Shown one piece after another: positions 27,040-36,642 of a stretch of 64,000 nucleotides of DNA. Positions within the stretch are counted from its first letter, which is position 1. Every line of letters begins with the position of its first letter. Source of the DNA: an uncultured Prevotella sp. (GTDB taxonomy: Bacteria; Bacteroidota; Bacteroidia; Bacteroidales; Bacteroidaceae); contig CALUFA010000003.1 in the NCBI GenBank assembly GCA_944319795.1, forward strand, positions 1-64,000. The letters run 5' to 3'. The notes under the pieces were generated by a model, which had not been told where the DNA came from, did not search any database, and saw only the letters and a program-made list of their open reading frames with translations. The position numbers and the translations under genes are program-made.

Positions 27040-28725
27040 TCATAATTTAAATTTATACACTCTTCCACCGTATGCTCCGATACCGAACTTAACAGTTCCG
27101 TCTGCCTTCAACGGCATTTCAATTGCCGAATCGTCGCTCAACAAGTCGACGGCGGTAACCGTTTTCTCAGGTAAACCCATATATTCGAATGCGTGTCGCG
27201 GCAGACACACATCGCATTCCACTGCTTTGTCGGAAAAATTCACGGCGACCAATAAGGCTTCGTCTTCGTATTTACGTAAGAAAACATATTGTTTTTGCGG
27301 GTCAAATGCCCCACCCGGGTTGCCATTGGCATACATCAAGTCGAAGAAAAGCCCGTCGCTTACCGCCTTTTCTGATTTTGCGATATTCAAAATCCTTGCG
27401 TATTGGCTTTCCAACATTCTTTCTTCGGTCGACATCTTCCTCCTGTTCACATAACCGTGGAATAAGGTTTGCACCGTCCAATAATCGAAAATAGTAGTTC
27501 GGCCGTCGCGTCCGCTAAACCCTTCCTCGTCCATTCCGCGCTCGCCAAACTCCTGACCGGCATAAAGCATGAACGGATTTTCGCCCATTAGCGCGCTTAC
27601 GATCAAGGCAGGAACGCCACGTTTACCTTCGCCTGCAAGGAAATCGCTTGCAATGCGCACTTCATCGTGGTTTTCAAGGAAATACAGCATGTGGCCTTTT
27701 ATGTCGTCAACCGACTGCCATTGCCAAGTGATGGCCGAGGCAGGACACGTTCCACGCATGATTCCGCATAGGCAATCGTACATTCCGACTTTGTCGTAAA
27801 GGTAATCAAAACCACAAGAAACAAAACTACGGTAAAGCGAAGGATTGTAGACTTCACCAATAAATATGATGCCTTTATGTAAGCCTTTGATGCGGCTTAT
27901 CGCCCATTTCCAAAATTCGGTAGGCACCATTTCTGCCATGTCGCACCTGAATCCGTCGACGCCTTTTCCCGCCCAGAAACGTAAAATGTCATACATCTTA
28001 TTCCATGTGTCAGGAACAGGATCGAAGTGATACGACCTTCCACCGGCATCGCAATAGTCGACTCCGTAATTGAGTTTCACCGTTTCATACCAATCTGTCG
28101 TTCCGGGACGGTTGTCGAAGTGGTCGTTACCAGTGGCCTTGGCCGGAAATTCCGTGTAAGGATAACCTACGCCGGCAGCCAAATCGAAATAAGGTTCGAA
28201 TGGAACACCAACGCAATAGTAGAAATTATTGCTTGGAGAGAATCCCATTCCAGTGTCGTCCGTCTCGCCCAAGTCTTTTATTCCCTTTGGTTTAGCAACC
28301 GACTTATACTGTCGTGCGACATGGTTTGGAACAAAATCTATTATGACTTTCAGTCCCATTTTATGCGTCCGCTCTACAAGAACCTCAAATTCTTCCATGC
28401 GTTTGGATACATCTTCGGCCAAATCAGGGTCTACGTCATAATAATCGGCTATGGCATAAGGAGAGCCGGCGTTGCCCTTTACGACGGCAGGATGCTGGTT
28501 GGGAATGCCACATGACGAATAATCCGTCTTTGAGGCATGGCGTATTACGCCCGTGTACCAAATATGGGTTGCGCCTAATTTCTTAATCCTGCGCAATGTA
28601 GAATCGTCGAAAAAACTCATCTTTCCGCAACCGTTCTCAGCCAAAGTGCCGTTTTTCTTGCATTCGAATGTCTTGTTTCCGAACAAGCGCGTAAAGACTT
28701 GGTATATGATTATTTTATGTTTCAT
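27040..28725 (-). CDS. GH13 alpha-amylase family glycosidase (cytoplasmic)
   Basis: A 561-residue GH13 enzyme. The four conserved regions are visible: VIIDFVPNH (about 127-135), GFRCDMAEM with the nucleophile Asp262, IGEVYNP with the acid/base Glu291, and FLENHDE (about 349-355). A C-terminal beta domain follows (about 480-561). There is no signal peptide, so it acts in the cytoplasm on alpha-glucans or oligosaccharides (maltodextrin or trehalose-like substrates). The specificity cannot be decided by reading. It is upstream of, and tightly spaced with, the AlaX-like gene. Confidence 0.92.
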   Translation of the reverse strand: MKHKIIIYQVFTRLFGNKTFECKKNGTLAENGCGKMSFFDDSTLRRIKKLGATHIWYTGVIRHASKTDYSSCGIPNQHPAVVKGNAGSPYAIADYYDVDPDLAEDVSKRMEEFEVLVERTHKMGLKVIIDFVPNHVARQYKSVAKPKGIKDLGETDDTGMGFSPSNNFYYCVGVPFEPYFDLAAGVGYPYTEFPAKATGNDHFDNRPGTTDWYETVKLNYGVDYCDAGGRSYHFDPVPDTWNKMYDILRFWAGKGVDGFRCDMAEMVPTEFWKWAISRIKGLHKGIIFIGEVYNPSLYRSFVSCGFDYLYDKVGMYDCLCGIMRGTCPASAITWQWQSVDDIKGHMLYFLENHDEVRIASDFLAGEGKRGVPALIVSALMGENPFMLYAGQEFGERGMDEEGFSGRDGRTTIFDYWTVQTLFHGYVNRRKMSTEERMLESQYARILNIAKSEKAVSDGLFFDLMYANGNPGGAFDPQKQYVFLRKYEDEALLVAVNFSDKAVECDVCLPRHAFEYMGLPEKTVTAVDLLSDDSAIEMPLKADGTVKFGIGAYGGRVYKFKL

Positions 28726-28811
28726 GGTTTTATTTTATTCGTAAAATGTGTAATTCCTGACACTACCGCACAGCCGTAAACAAGCATGCGTGGCGCCATA
28801 CAGTCATAAAA

Positions 28812-28873
28812 CGCATAATTGGGCACACCCTTAGCGGAAACTGAAACCGCCAAGGCGTATGCCCAATTATGAT
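28812..28873. other. Hairpin between fabD and the amylase gene
   Basis: CATAATTGGGCA pairs with TGCCCAATTATG around an inner short stem (GCGG, CCGC). This lies between fabD and the amylase gene on the minus strand and could act as an intercistronic hairpin or weak terminator. Confidence 0.5.
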
Positions 28874-28893
28874 TTATACGTTATGATTTATCG

Positions 28894-29781
28894 TCATGCT
28901 ATGCCATGAGCTGCAACATTCTTGTCGATGCGGGCTATCATTCCTTGCAGAGCCTTACCCGGTCCACATTCGGTAAAGTCGTCAGCGCCGTCGGCGATCA
29001 TAGACTGGACACACTTTGTCCACTTAACCGAGCTTGTAAGCTGGGCGATAAGATTTGCCTTAATCTCGTCGGGATTAGAATGCGGCATGCCGTCTACATT
29101 CTGGTAAACAGGGCATTTCGGAGCATTAAACGTGGTCTGCTCTATGGCAGCCTGAAGCTCGTCCTTTGCCGGTTGCATCAGCGGTGAGTGGAATGCTCCG
29201 CCAACTTTCAAGGGAAGGGCACGCTTAGCTCCGGCAGCCTTCAGCTTCTCGCAAGCCTCGTTAATGGCCTCGATGTTTCCGCTTATTACCAACTGACCCG
29301 GGCAGTTGAAATTGGCCGGTACGCAGACATGGCCTTCCTTGTTGATTTCCGCACAAATTTCTTCAACCTTTTCGTCAGGGAGACCAATAATTGCCGCCAT
29401 TGTAGAAGGAGCGGCCTCGCATGCCTTCTGCATAGCCATAGCACGGGCGTAAACCAATTTCAATCCGTCTTCAAAGCTCAACGCCCCTGCGGCAACAAGT
29501 GCGGAGAACTCTCCGAGGGAATGGCCTGCGACCATTGAGGGGGCGAAGTCATCGCCCATGCACAATGCACTGATAACGCTGTGCAAGAAAACGGCCGGCT
29601 GAGTAACCTTTGTCTGCTTCAGTTCGTCGTCCGTACCGTTGAACATGATTTCGGTAATGTTGTAACCGAGAATATCATTAGCCTTTTCAAAAAGTTCCTT
29701 TGCCAAAGGATTGTTGTCGTACAGGTCTTTACCCATACCTACGAATTGTGCTCCCTGTCCGGGAAATACAAATGCTTTCAT
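28894..29781 (-). CDS. fabD: Malonyl-CoA:ACP transacylase
   Basis: This 295-residue enzyme loads malonate onto acyl carrier protein for fatty acid synthesis. GQGAQFVGMGKDLYDN lies at the start, GHSLGEFSALVAAGA carries the catalytic Ser (about residue 91), and AFHSPLM carries the catalytic His. Start is ATG 29781 (MKAFVFPGQG); longer in-frame extension lacks family similarity and crosses the promoter. A Bacteroidetes promoter lies about 40 bases upstream. Confidence 0.97.
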   Translation of the reverse strand: MKAFVFPGQGAQFVGMGKDLYDNNPLAKELFEKANDILGYNITEIMFNGTDDELKQTKVTQPAVFLHSVISALCMGDDFAPSMVAGHSLGEFSALVAAGALSFEDGLKLVYARAMAMQKACEAAPSTMAAIIGLPDEKVEEICAEINKEGHVCVPANFNCPGQLVISGNIEAINEACEKLKAAGAKRALPLKVGGAFHSPLMQPAKDELQAAIEQTTFNAPKCPVYQNVDGMPHSNPDEIKANLIAQLTSSVKWTKCVQSMIADGADDFTECGPGKALQGMIARIDKNVAAHGIA

Positions 29782-29817
29782 ATTAATAAAAAATTTAATA
29801 TAAGATATTTTAGCGTG

Positions 29818-29849
29818 CAAAGTTAGCACTTTTCCGCCACACCTGCAAG
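29818..29849 (-). promoter_or_regulatory. Promoter of fabD
   Basis: On the minus strand, -7 TAACTTTG (29818-29825) is preceded by CTTG (29846-29849) at 20 bases. The A/T-rich leader to ATG 29781 fits. Confidence 0.65.
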
Positions 29850-29936
29850 TAATAACGCCATTATCAACGTTATTTTCAAATTCAAGCAGGATTCAATTTA
29901 TAAGATATATGGGAAAATCAAATACCTAACGATCCG

Positions 29937-30758
29937 CTAATATGCCTCATCTGGCGATGGGAAAGAAGAATCTTTCACATCTGAAACATAACGGCCTATG
30001 GCGTCAGTCATCACTGAATTCAAGTCAGCATATCTCCGTAGGAACCTCGGACTGAACCCCTTTGTCATACCGAGCATGTCAGCCACAACGAGGATCTGCC
30101 CATCCGTTCCGCCACCTGCACCTATGCCTATTGTAGGTATTGGAAGATTCCTTGTAACCTCTGCGGCCAGTTTAGCCGGCACTTTCTCAAGTACAATGCT
30201 AAAACAGCCTGCTTCGGCAAGTTTTTCCGCATCAGCCATCAACTTTTGCGCTTCCGCCTCATCCTTTGCGCGAACGGCGTATGTGCCGAACTTGTTGATG
30301 CTCTGCGGCGTAAGCCCCAAATGCCCCATTACTGGTATGCCTGCATCAAGTATGCCTTTTACGGTATCAATAATCTCTGCACCGCCTTCCAACTTTAATG
30401 CGTCACACCCACTCTCTTTCATTATCCTTACCGCATTCTCGACTCCCTTCTTGCGGTCGGATTGATAACTACCGAAAGGCATATCGCATACAACAAGAGC
30501 GCGCTTAGCGGCACGCACAACTGACTTTGCATGATAAATCATCTGCTCAACGGTCATCGGCAATGTCGTAACATTACCGGCCATTACGTTTGAAGCCGAA
30601 TCACCTACGAGAATTCCGTCAACTCCTGCGGAATCAACAATTCCGGCAGTAGTGAAATCGTAAGACGTGAGCATTGAGATTTTTTCTCCACGCTGCTTCA
30701 TTTCGATAAAACGATGCGTTGTCACTTTTCGCGCGTCGCTTACTAAATATCCAGTCAT
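29937..30758 (-). CDS. panB: 3-methyl-2-oxobutanoate hydroxymethyltransferase
   Basis: PanB adds a hydroxymethyl group from methylene-THF to 2-oxoisovalerate, the first committed step to pantothenate. The 273-residue protein shows [26 protein letters not shown] near the N-terminus (metal-binding Asp residues), [37 protein letters not shown] and [16 protein letters not shown]. The family usually has GAGxxxDGQ, and the glycine-rich variant here is a small deviation. It lies downstream of the HAD gene on the same strand (61-base gap). Confidence 0.96.
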   Translation of the reverse strand: MTGYLVSDARKVTTHRFIEMKQRGEKISMLTSYDFTTAGIVDSAGVDGILVGDSASNVMAGNVTTLPMTVEQMIYHAKSVVRAAKRALVVCDMPFGSYQSDRKKGVENAVRIMKESGCDALKLEGGAEIIDTVKGILDAGIPVMGHLGLTPQSINKFGTYAVRAKDEAEAQKLMADAEKLAEAGCFSIVLEKVPAKLAAEVTRNLPIPTIGIGAGGGTDGQILVVADMLGMTKGFSPRFLRRYADLNSVMTDAIGRYVSDVKDSSFPSPDEAY

Positions 30759-30819
30759 TCTTTATTTAAAATTAGTCGTATTCAGTTAAAACCAAAATTG
30801 CAAAAGCACAAACCTATTA

Positions 30820-31464
30820 TTAAAACTTTGATTTCAGGGTCTGCGGTATATGCATGAAATCAGGAATTACGAAATCACAATACGGTTTGATTTCATCTGC
30901 TTTGTTCGTCGTCGACAATCCAACGATTGTCATCCCGGCGGCCCGTCCGGATTTCAGTCCATTGAAACTATCCTCGAAAACGACACACTCATCCGGGCTT
31001 ACGCCGAGCGCAGCCGCCCCTTTATAGTAACAATCAGGATCTGGTTTGCTTCGTTCAAAATCCTCTGACGTAAGTATCGCATCAAACAAGCTCCTGAATT
31101 CTTCATGAGCGGCATAAACGGAACGCATTTTCATCATATTCGAACTCGTGACCACAGCTGTCTTTATTCCTTTACATTTCAAGGAACCGATAAAATCAAG
31201 GAACCCGTCTATATATTCAAAACCCATGCCTCGTTCAAATTCATCAAGAGCGGCTATGATTTTCGGTTGCTCGTCTTTCAATCCTGAAAAGTATTTATCA
31301 AATATCATAACAAGCGTTTGTCCCTTGATTTCATTCTCCAACCCCGGTTTATCCGGATGGTACATCCTACATTGCTCTCCCCAAAATTTCGAGTACTGGC
31401 TTTCTGTATCAAATACGACACCGTCCAAATCAAAAAGTGCCGCACGTATCAATGTATCGGTCAT
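30820..31464 (-). CDS. HAD-superfamily hydrolase, beta-phosphoglucomutase-like
   Basis: A 214-residue HAD phosphatase or phosphomutase. Motif I is FDLDGVVFDTE (about residues 10-20, nucleophile and acid Asp), motif II VVTSS, motif III Lys in RSKPDPDCY, and motif IV VVFEDSFNGLKSG. The helical cap lies between motif I and motif II. Substrates in this subfamily are small phosphorylated sugars; the specific one is unknown. It is immediately upstream of panB and may be co-transcribed. Confidence 0.9.
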   Translation of the reverse strand: MTDTLIRAALFDLDGVVFDTESQYSKFWGEQCRMYHPDKPGLENEIKGQTLVMIFDKYFSGLKDEQPKIIAALDEFERGMGFEYIDGFLDFIGSLKCKGIKTAVVTSSNMMKMRSVYAAHEEFRSLFDAILTSEDFERSKPDPDCYYKGAAALGVSPDECVVFEDSFNGLKSGRAAGMTIVGLSTTNKADEIKPYCDFVIPDFMHIPQTLKSKF

Positions 31465-31663
31465 ACTTCTTAAATTACAAATTACGAACGGAACACCAAC
31501 AATATAATGCTAAGTCTTTTTTGCCATAATTGCCATTATGGCAGAAGCAACTCACAGGAATGCTACACCCATAGTGCTAAACCACTTTTGACAACATCAA
31601 AACGTCTACCGCTCAAGTTTTCGGCTGCAAAATTAATCATTTTGCAAAATAAAACGAAAAATA

Positions 31664-31695
31664 CTTGTCGTTTTCCTGTGTTTGACTTAATTTTG
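31664..31695 (+). promoter_or_regulatory. Promoter of the DUF3298 lipoprotein operon
   Basis: CTTG (31664-31667) and TAATTTTG (31688-31695) are 20 bases apart, followed by C. The leader to ATG 31749 is A-rich. Confidence 0.7.
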
Positions 31696-31748
31696 CATAG
31701 CGTATCAAACATAAATTCAATACAATAACAACCAAAACATTAAAGAAA

Positions 31749-32564
31749 ATGAAAAAAATCTCAACATCCATACTTATTGCGGCAACAGCCTTGATGACTA
31801 CATTTTCTTGTGGGAACCAATCAAACAATGGGAACAACAATAAGGACAGCATAACGTTCGACAGCATAAAAGTAGACTCAACCTTGTCACTGAGCGACAA
31901 ACCCGATGCCCCATCATGCCATGTAAGTTTATGCCTTACATACGCTAAAGGGAAGAACGCCGACTTTATAAACGACTCTATAATAAGGTCTGGCATCCTC
32001 TGTCCGGATTATTTTTCAATTACATCCCGCAAGTTGACTCCTGCAGAAGCTGCCGATTCATTCGTAACACGATACGTTAGCGAATATCAGCGCGATTACG
32101 GAGAGATGTACAAAGCCGACATGGGGCACGGAGCGTCGTACAACTGTGAGTACATCGTAAGGACAAGGGTCATTGACGACAATGACAAATATTACACTTA
32201 CATCGCTGACATTTATAATTACGGAGGCGGCGCTCACGGCATTTCCTACGTCGTAGCCAGAAACATCGACGCTTCAACCGGAAAAATAGTCTCACTGAAA
32301 GACATTTTCGTACCCGGATACGAAAATGAGCTGAACGACCTTATTGTAAAATCACTTTGTAAGAAATACGATGTGGCAGACCTTGAGGCATTGCGCGAAA
32401 GAACGATATTCTATGGTATTGACGTATACGCCCCCGACAACTACATTATCGGTAACGACGACATCACTTTCATTTATTCATCAGACGAAATTGCGAGCCA
32501 CGCGGAAGGTGAAATTAGGGCGACAATAAAAAACAGCGACCTCGAAAAACTTTTCAGAAAATAA
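31749..32564 (+). CDS. DUF3298/DUF4163-type lipoprotein
   Basis: A 271-residue lipoprotein with the lipid-anchor Cys in TFSCGNQ (about residue 21) and an Asn-rich linker. The fold is like RsiV/TIGR02285 ectodomains: a beta-rich N-terminal half, then DIYNYGGGAHGISYVVARNID and LKDIFVPGYENELNDLIVK, typical of DUF3298. Members bind lysozyme in Gram-positives (RsiV), but the role in Bacteroidetes lipoproteins is not known. It lies five bases before rsmG, so the two share a message. Confidence 0.87.
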   Translation: MKKISTSILIAATALMTTFSCGNQSNNGNNNKDSITFDSIKVDSTLSLSDKPDAPSCHVSLCLTYAKGKNADFINDSIIRSGILCPDYFSITSRKLTPAEAADSFVTRYVSEYQRDYGEMYKADMGHGASYNCEYIVRTRVIDDNDKYYTYIADIYNYGGGAHGISYVVARNIDASTGKIVSLKDIFVPGYENELNDLIVKSLCKKYDVADLEALRERTIFYGIDVYAPDNYIIGNDDITFIYSSDEIASHAEGEIRATIKNSDLEKLFRK

Positions 32565-32569
32565 ACGAC

Positions 32570-33199
32570 ATGCAAACAACTGACATACTTTTAAAATATT
32601 TCCACAACCTGACAGACAAGCAGCGCGGACAATTCGACGCGCTGAACGACTTGTATCACGAATGGAACAGCAAGATTAACGTTATCTCGCGTAAAGACAT
32701 CGACTCGCTTTACGAGCACCACATACTACACTCCTTGGCTATTGCAAAAGCCGTCAACTTCAGACCTGGCACGAAAGTGCTCGACCTTGGTACGGGTGGA
32801 GGGTTCCCCGGAATTCCATTGGCAATAATGTTTCCCGAAACCAACTTCAAGCTGATAGACGGCACAGGCAAGAAAATTCTTGTGGTAAAGGAAATATCAA
32901 AAGCGATAAAATTGGAAAACTGTGAAGCCGAACAATTAAGGGGCGAAAACGAGACCGGTAAATACGACTTCGTAGTAAGCCGCGCCGTAATGCCCCTGCC
33001 CGACCTTGTCAACTTAGTGAAAAAGAACATTTGCAAACCCCAACGCAATTCGTTGCCCAACGGACTGCTATGCCTGAAAGGCGGCAACATAACAGAAGAA
33101 GTAAAACCATTTAAACACATTGCTGACATAATCGACATCGAAAGTGTTTTCGATGAAGAATGGTTCAAACAGAAATATTTGATTTACATACCTTTATAA
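32570..33199 (+). CDS. rsmG: 16S rRNA m7G527 methyltransferase RsmG
   Basis: This 209-residue GidB-family enzyme methylates G527 of 16S rRNA (E. coli numbering). The SAM-binding motif VLDLGTGGGFPGIPLAI lies near residue 70, and HHILHSLAI and FVVSRAVMPLP are also present. It is full length. It is encoded between the DUF3298 lipoprotein and the MBL hydrolase genes with short gaps of 5 and 19 bases, suggesting an operon. Confidence 0.97.
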   Translation: MQTTDILLKYFHNLTDKQRGQFDALNDLYHEWNSKINVISRKDIDSLYEHHILHSLAIAKAVNFRPGTKVLDLGTGGGFPGIPLAIMFPETNFKLIDGTGKKILVVKEISKAIKLENCEAEQLRGENETGKYDFVVSRAVMPLPDLVNLVKKNICKPQRNSLPNGLLCLKGGNITEEVKPFKHIADIIDIESVFDEEWFKQKYLIYIPL

Positions 33200-33218
33200 T
33201 ATAGCAAGACCGACCAAT

Positions 33219-33884
33219 ATGCTGAACATAAAAAAGTTCGTATGCAACATGTTCCAAGAGAACTGCTATGTGGTGAGCGATGAAACGGACGAATGCATTA
33301 TCATTGACTGCGGTACGTTCTTCGAGGAAGAAAAAAAATCCTTGGCTGAATACATAAAAAGCAACGGCCTGAAACCCAAGCACCTACTGTGCACGCACGG
33401 GCATGTCGACCACAATTTCGGCAACAAGTTCGTTTACGACGAGTTCGGCCTGCAACCGGAAATTAGCCAAGCCGACGAACAACTTATCACCTCCCTCTCC
33501 ACACAGGCCAAAGCATTTACAGGCATGGAATGTACTATCGACGTTCTGCCGGTCGGCTCTTACATTGACGAAAAAAGCAAAATAAAATTCGGTTCACACG
33601 TCATTACGGTCATCCCCACTCCCGGCCATTCACCTGGTTCGGTTTTCTTTTATTGCAAGGAAGAAGCGCTCACATTTTCAGGAGACACGCTTTTCAACAT
33701 GAGCGTAGGACGCACCGACCTCGGATTGGGCGATTTCGACGAACTGATGAAAAGCCTTGGACGCATAGCGGAATCACTGCCGCAAGATACAACAATCCTC
33801 CCTGGGCACGGTCCTAAGACGAATATCGGATTCGAAATGTCGTACAACCCATATTTAAAAGCCGTAAAGAAAACAAATGGCTGA
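33219..33884 (+). CDS. MBL-fold metallo-hydrolase (glyoxalase II-like)
   Basis: A 221-residue metallo-beta-lactamase-fold hydrolase. Metal ligands are visible: [10 protein letters not shown] (HxHxDH, about residues 59-64), [18 protein letters not shown] and the last His in LPGHGPKT. This set is typical of glyoxalase II and related thioesterases or persulfide dioxygenases. The specific substrate is not known. Its end overlaps the ruvC start by eight bases, so the two are coupled. Confidence 0.92.
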   Translation: MLNIKKFVCNMFQENCYVVSDETDECIIIDCGTFFEEEKKSLAEYIKSNGLKPKHLLCTHGHVDHNFGNKFVYDEFGLQPEISQADEQLITSLSTQAKAFTGMECTIDVLPVGSYIDEKSKIKFGSHVITVIPTPGHSPGSVFFYCKEEALTFSGDTLFNMSVGRTDLGLGDFDELMKSLGRIAESLPQDTTILPGHGPKTNIGFEMSYNPYLKAVKKTNG

Positions 33885-34443
33885 AAGAATAATCATGGGC
33901 ATCGACCCCGGAACAAACGTCATGGGCTACGGACTACTGAAAGTGAACGGCAACAAAGCCGCAATGCTTGCCATGGGGGTTATCGACATGCGTAAAATAC
34001 ACGACCCGTACCTAAGGTTGGGAAGGATTTTCGACCGTGTAACAAGCCTGATCGAAGAATTCCTACCTGACGAAATGGCCATAGAAGCTCCTTTTTTCGG
34101 TAAAAACATACAGTCCATGCTAAAGCTCGGACGAGCGCAAGGAGTGGCCATCGCCGCCGCGATACACCACGACGTACCCATTCACGAATACGCCCCGTTG
34201 AAAATAAAAATGGCGATAACAGGCCAAGGTCTCGCTTCAAAACAACAAGTTGCCGGCATGCTGAAACGTTTGCTTAACCTAAGGGACGACGAACACATCC
34301 AATTCATGGACGCAACCGACGCCTTGGCAGCAGCATACTGCCACTTCATGCAATCGGGAGCACCTGCTTCGACAAGGAAATACGGCAGTTGGAAAGACTT
34401 CGCAATAAAAAACAAAAACAGGATAAGCGGTAACGGCGTATAA
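33877..34443 (+). CDS. ruvC: Crossover junction endodeoxyribonuclease RuvC
   Basis: This 188-residue Holliday junction resolvase shows all acidic catalytic positions: Asp in [14 protein letters not shown] (near residue 8), Glu in [11 protein letters not shown] (near 68), and the Asp pair in [13 protein letters not shown] (about 147-150). It starts inside the end of the MBL gene (eight-base overlap). ruvA and ruvB are not in the window. Confidence 0.97.
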   Translation: MAERIIMGIDPGTNVMGYGLLKVNGNKAAMLAMGVIDMRKIHDPYLRLGRIFDRVTSLIEEFLPDEMAIEAPFFGKNIQSMLKLGRAQGVAIAAAIHHDVPIHEYAPLKIKMAITGQGLASKQQVAGMLKRLLNLRDDEHIQFMDATDALAAAYCHFMQSGAPASTRKYGSWKDFAIKNKNRISGNGV

Positions 34444-34469
34444 GCGGCCGGTTATTACCGGCTTTGCTT
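34442..34469 (+). other. Hairpin after ruvC
   Basis: AAGC-GCCGGT pairs with ACCGGC-GCTT around a TATT loop. There is no T-run of full length after it, so it is either a weak terminator or a processing hairpin before the small downstream gene. Confidence 0.5.
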
Positions 34470-34487
34470 AAAAAAACACACTGCACC

Positions 34488-34649
34488 ATGAGCGAACCGA
34501 TACAACTGACAATAGTCATAGCTGCGATTGTCTTTTCTGCGGCATACGCAATATGGCGCATACGCAAGTCGTTAAAGGACAAAAGCGGAGCATGTTCGGG
34601 ATGTCCGCTAAAAGAAACATGTGAGAAAAACAAGAAAAACAATCACTGA
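34488..34649 (+). CDS. Small Cys-rich membrane protein (FeoB-associated type)
   Basis: A 53-residue protein with a single N-terminal membrane helix (about 5-24, LTIVIAAIVFSAAYAIWRI) and a short Cys-rich tail CSGCPLKETC. This layout matches the FeoB-associated Cys-rich membrane protein family, named for genes near feoB; no feoB is in this window, so the role is uncertain. Start is ATG 34488. It sits 44 bases after ruvC in the same direction. Confidence 0.65.
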   Translation: MSEPIQLTIVIAAIVFSAAYAIWRIRKSLKDKSGACSGCPLKETCEKNKKNNH

Positions 34650-34837
34650 ATTTCAGTTTTTCACTACATGTTATTTTTTCTTTTCCAATTGGGAAAGCAT
34701 GCACTGACGTCATTATTTTTATTATCAGATGTTAAATTACCCCCCCCGAATGCATAATTTTATTAAAAATAAACACTCAACGGAACAATCCAACAAGAAA
34801 TAAGCGTAACTTTGGAGTAAAATTAATTTCCAAAAGC

Positions 34838-36190
34838 ATGAAAAACCAACAAATTCTTAAACTTGTTTTCCTGCTGACAGCAGTTGTTACGTTCTTTTCT
34901 TGTGAAAAATACAATGCCGACGAAGGCATTGAAGCTAAAGAAGCCAACAGTACATTGATAGTGCGCACGCGTGCGGCCACGGCCGACGGAACGGATTCGC
35001 AGGATGAGGCAAAAGTAAGTTACCCCGTGAACGTTTATATTTTCGACGCCGAAAGCAAGTGCATCATGCTTGACGTAATCGCGTCTGAAGACGAAGAACT
35101 GTCGCTGAAACTGCCCGAAGGGAATTACGACGTTTACGCGATAGCCGGAGCGAATGAAGAAGACTACGACATGCCGACCAAGGAAAACGCAACGAAAGAC
35201 GCCGTCGTTACCCTGCGCGACAGCCATAAACACGGAGACCTGATGACGGCGAACAGCATCGTAACACTCGGCAGTGAAGAATCAAACACTTTGACTTTGT
35301 CGTTAGAACGAAAAGTAATGATGCTCGAAACGGTGACAATGAGCAACATACCCGACGATGTGACAGGCGTTTCGCTGACAATAAGTCCGTTGCATGAAAG
35401 CCTCCTGCTCAACGGCAACTATTCCAGTGAAACCGGGTCATACACCGTGAACCTAACGAAAGGCAGCGACGGGAGCACATGGAAAAACACCGAAAGTGCT
35501 TATTTATTAGAAGCCGTAGGTATGGCTACATTCAAAGTCACACTTACCCGTGCCGACGGCTTAAACCATAGTTATTCTTATTCTTGCAAAGATGAATTAA
35601 AAGCAAACTATAAAATCAATATCTCAGGAACTTACAAAGAAGACGACATTGCCATTAAGGGTACGATAACCGGTGCCACTTGGGCAGGCACGATTGATGT
35701 GGATTTTACATTCAATAACGGTGTAATTGACGACAACATCCCTGATTACGCACCTACCGTCGGAACATTGTATAAAGACTGCTACGTGCTTAAATCAGAA
35801 ACGGCAGGAAATAAAACAACAGTAACATTGGTAACCACAGACTATAAAAACAAATTAGTATTTGAAAAAGGGAATCAAGAATCAATGAAAACTGCTGTTA
35901 ATGCAGGCATTGCTGAATTAGCCGTTGATGAAATAGAAGGCTGGCGCTTACCTACGCTTGAAGAATTAAAGTATGTAAAAGACAATAAAGACTATATCAA
36001 TGAAAAACTTCGGCAACATAATAAACAAATATTTGACATTGATGATGGTGTTCATTCTTATTTTTATTTGGATGAAAATAATTTGATAAATGTTTATTGC
36101 CCATTTAGAGATGATACCAATAATTCTCCTGGCTCAGGACTCGCATCCGTTATCCTCCGTGCATTTGCAACGGTTGTATTTACAAAATAA
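34838..36190 (+). CDS. Fimbrillin/Mfa2-like lipoprotein with C-terminal DUF1566-like part
   Basis: A 450-residue lipoprotein (anchor Cys in FFSCEKY, about residue 23). Residues about 35-280 resemble the Mfa2/FimB fimbrial anchor or fimbrillin fold: an early strand STLIVRTRA, VNVYIFDAES, LPEGNYDVYAIAGANE, then SLERKVMMLETVTMSNIPDDVTGVS. The C-terminal 100 residues contain EGWRLPTLEELKYVKDN, a DUF1566/FGE-like signature. Its codon use turns AT-rich in the last third, suggesting a composite origin. Eight C in a row lie about 90 bases upstream (34740-34747). It is probably surface exposed. A -7 box TAACTTTG at 34807-34814 precedes it. Confidence 0.7.
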   Translation: MKNQQILKLVFLLTAVVTFFSCEKYNADEGIEAKEANSTLIVRTRAATADGTDSQDEAKVSYPVNVYIFDAESKCIMLDVIASEDEELSLKLPEGNYDVYAIAGANEEDYDMPTKENATKDAVVTLRDSHKHGDLMTANSIVTLGSEESNTLTLSLERKVMMLETVTMSNIPDDVTGVSLTISPLHESLLLNGNYSSETGSYTVNLTKGSDGSTWKNTESAYLLEAVGMATFKVTLTRADGLNHSYSYSCKDELKANYKINISGTYKEDDIAIKGTITGATWAGTIDVDFTFNNGVIDDNIPDYAPTVGTLYKDCYVLKSETAGNKTTVTLVTTDYKNKLVFEKGNQESMKTAVNAGIAELAVDEIEGWRLPTLEELKYVKDNKDYINEKLRQHNKQIFDIDDGVHSYFYLDENNLINVYCPFRDDTNNSPGSGLASVILRAFATVVFTK

Positions 36191-36270
36191 AAATACAAAA
36201 TATGCAAAACGCACTATAAACATAAAGGGCTGCAAGAGCACGCTAACTTATTGATAATCAACACGAATAC

Positions 36271-36336
36271 GAAAGGTAACCTTTTACGACGCAAAAGGTT
36301 ACCTTTTAGTTTGTCAAAGACCGCCTTTGACAAACT
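36271..36336 (+). repeat. 22-base-register array D (3 units)
   Basis: Units start at 36271, 36293 and 36315. Units 1 and 2 have the core (G/A)AAAGG-N3-CCTTTTA. Unit 3 has CAAAG and CTTTG, where both halves changed so that the palindrome is kept. Positions 36307-36319 and 36325-36337 form a perfect 13-base inverted repeat with a 5-base loop. Confidence 0.8.
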
Positions 36337-36547
36337 AAAAAGCCATGAAGCATATAAGTTCCGGATAAGGATGATTTCACAAAAAGTATTGTTGTTGTAA
36401 CTTTGATATGCGTGGTCTGGATAAGATTGGCTATCGCACCGCCTCATGACACATTTCACCGACTGTTACTGCGAAGTCTGCAGGAATCGGTTTCCCGTGC
36501 ATTTTTATAACAAATTCTTGTTAAAACGCTTTTTTCATTATGTTTAT

Positions 36548-36578
36548 TTTGAGTTTCGCCCGAATTGCCTTATCTTTG
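36548..36578 (+). promoter_or_regulatory. Promoter of the LacI-family regulator gene
   Basis: TTTG (36548-36551) and TATCTTTG (36571-36578) are 19 bases apart, followed by CA, a full Bacteroidetes consensus. Confidence 0.85.
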
Positions 36579-36642
36579 CAAGACACAAGCGTAATGACGC
36601 AAAAGCAAGTCTTTTTCAGCTTCAGCTAAACGTGTTGACATT

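Larger units (their letters stand above)
36191..36642. other. Intergenic region before the LacI regulator
   Basis: It contains array D (36271-36336), a perfect 13-base inverted repeat overlapping its end, a second possible -7 box TAACTTTG (36398-36405) and the main promoter at 36548-36578. No gene was recognised. Confidence 0.6.
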
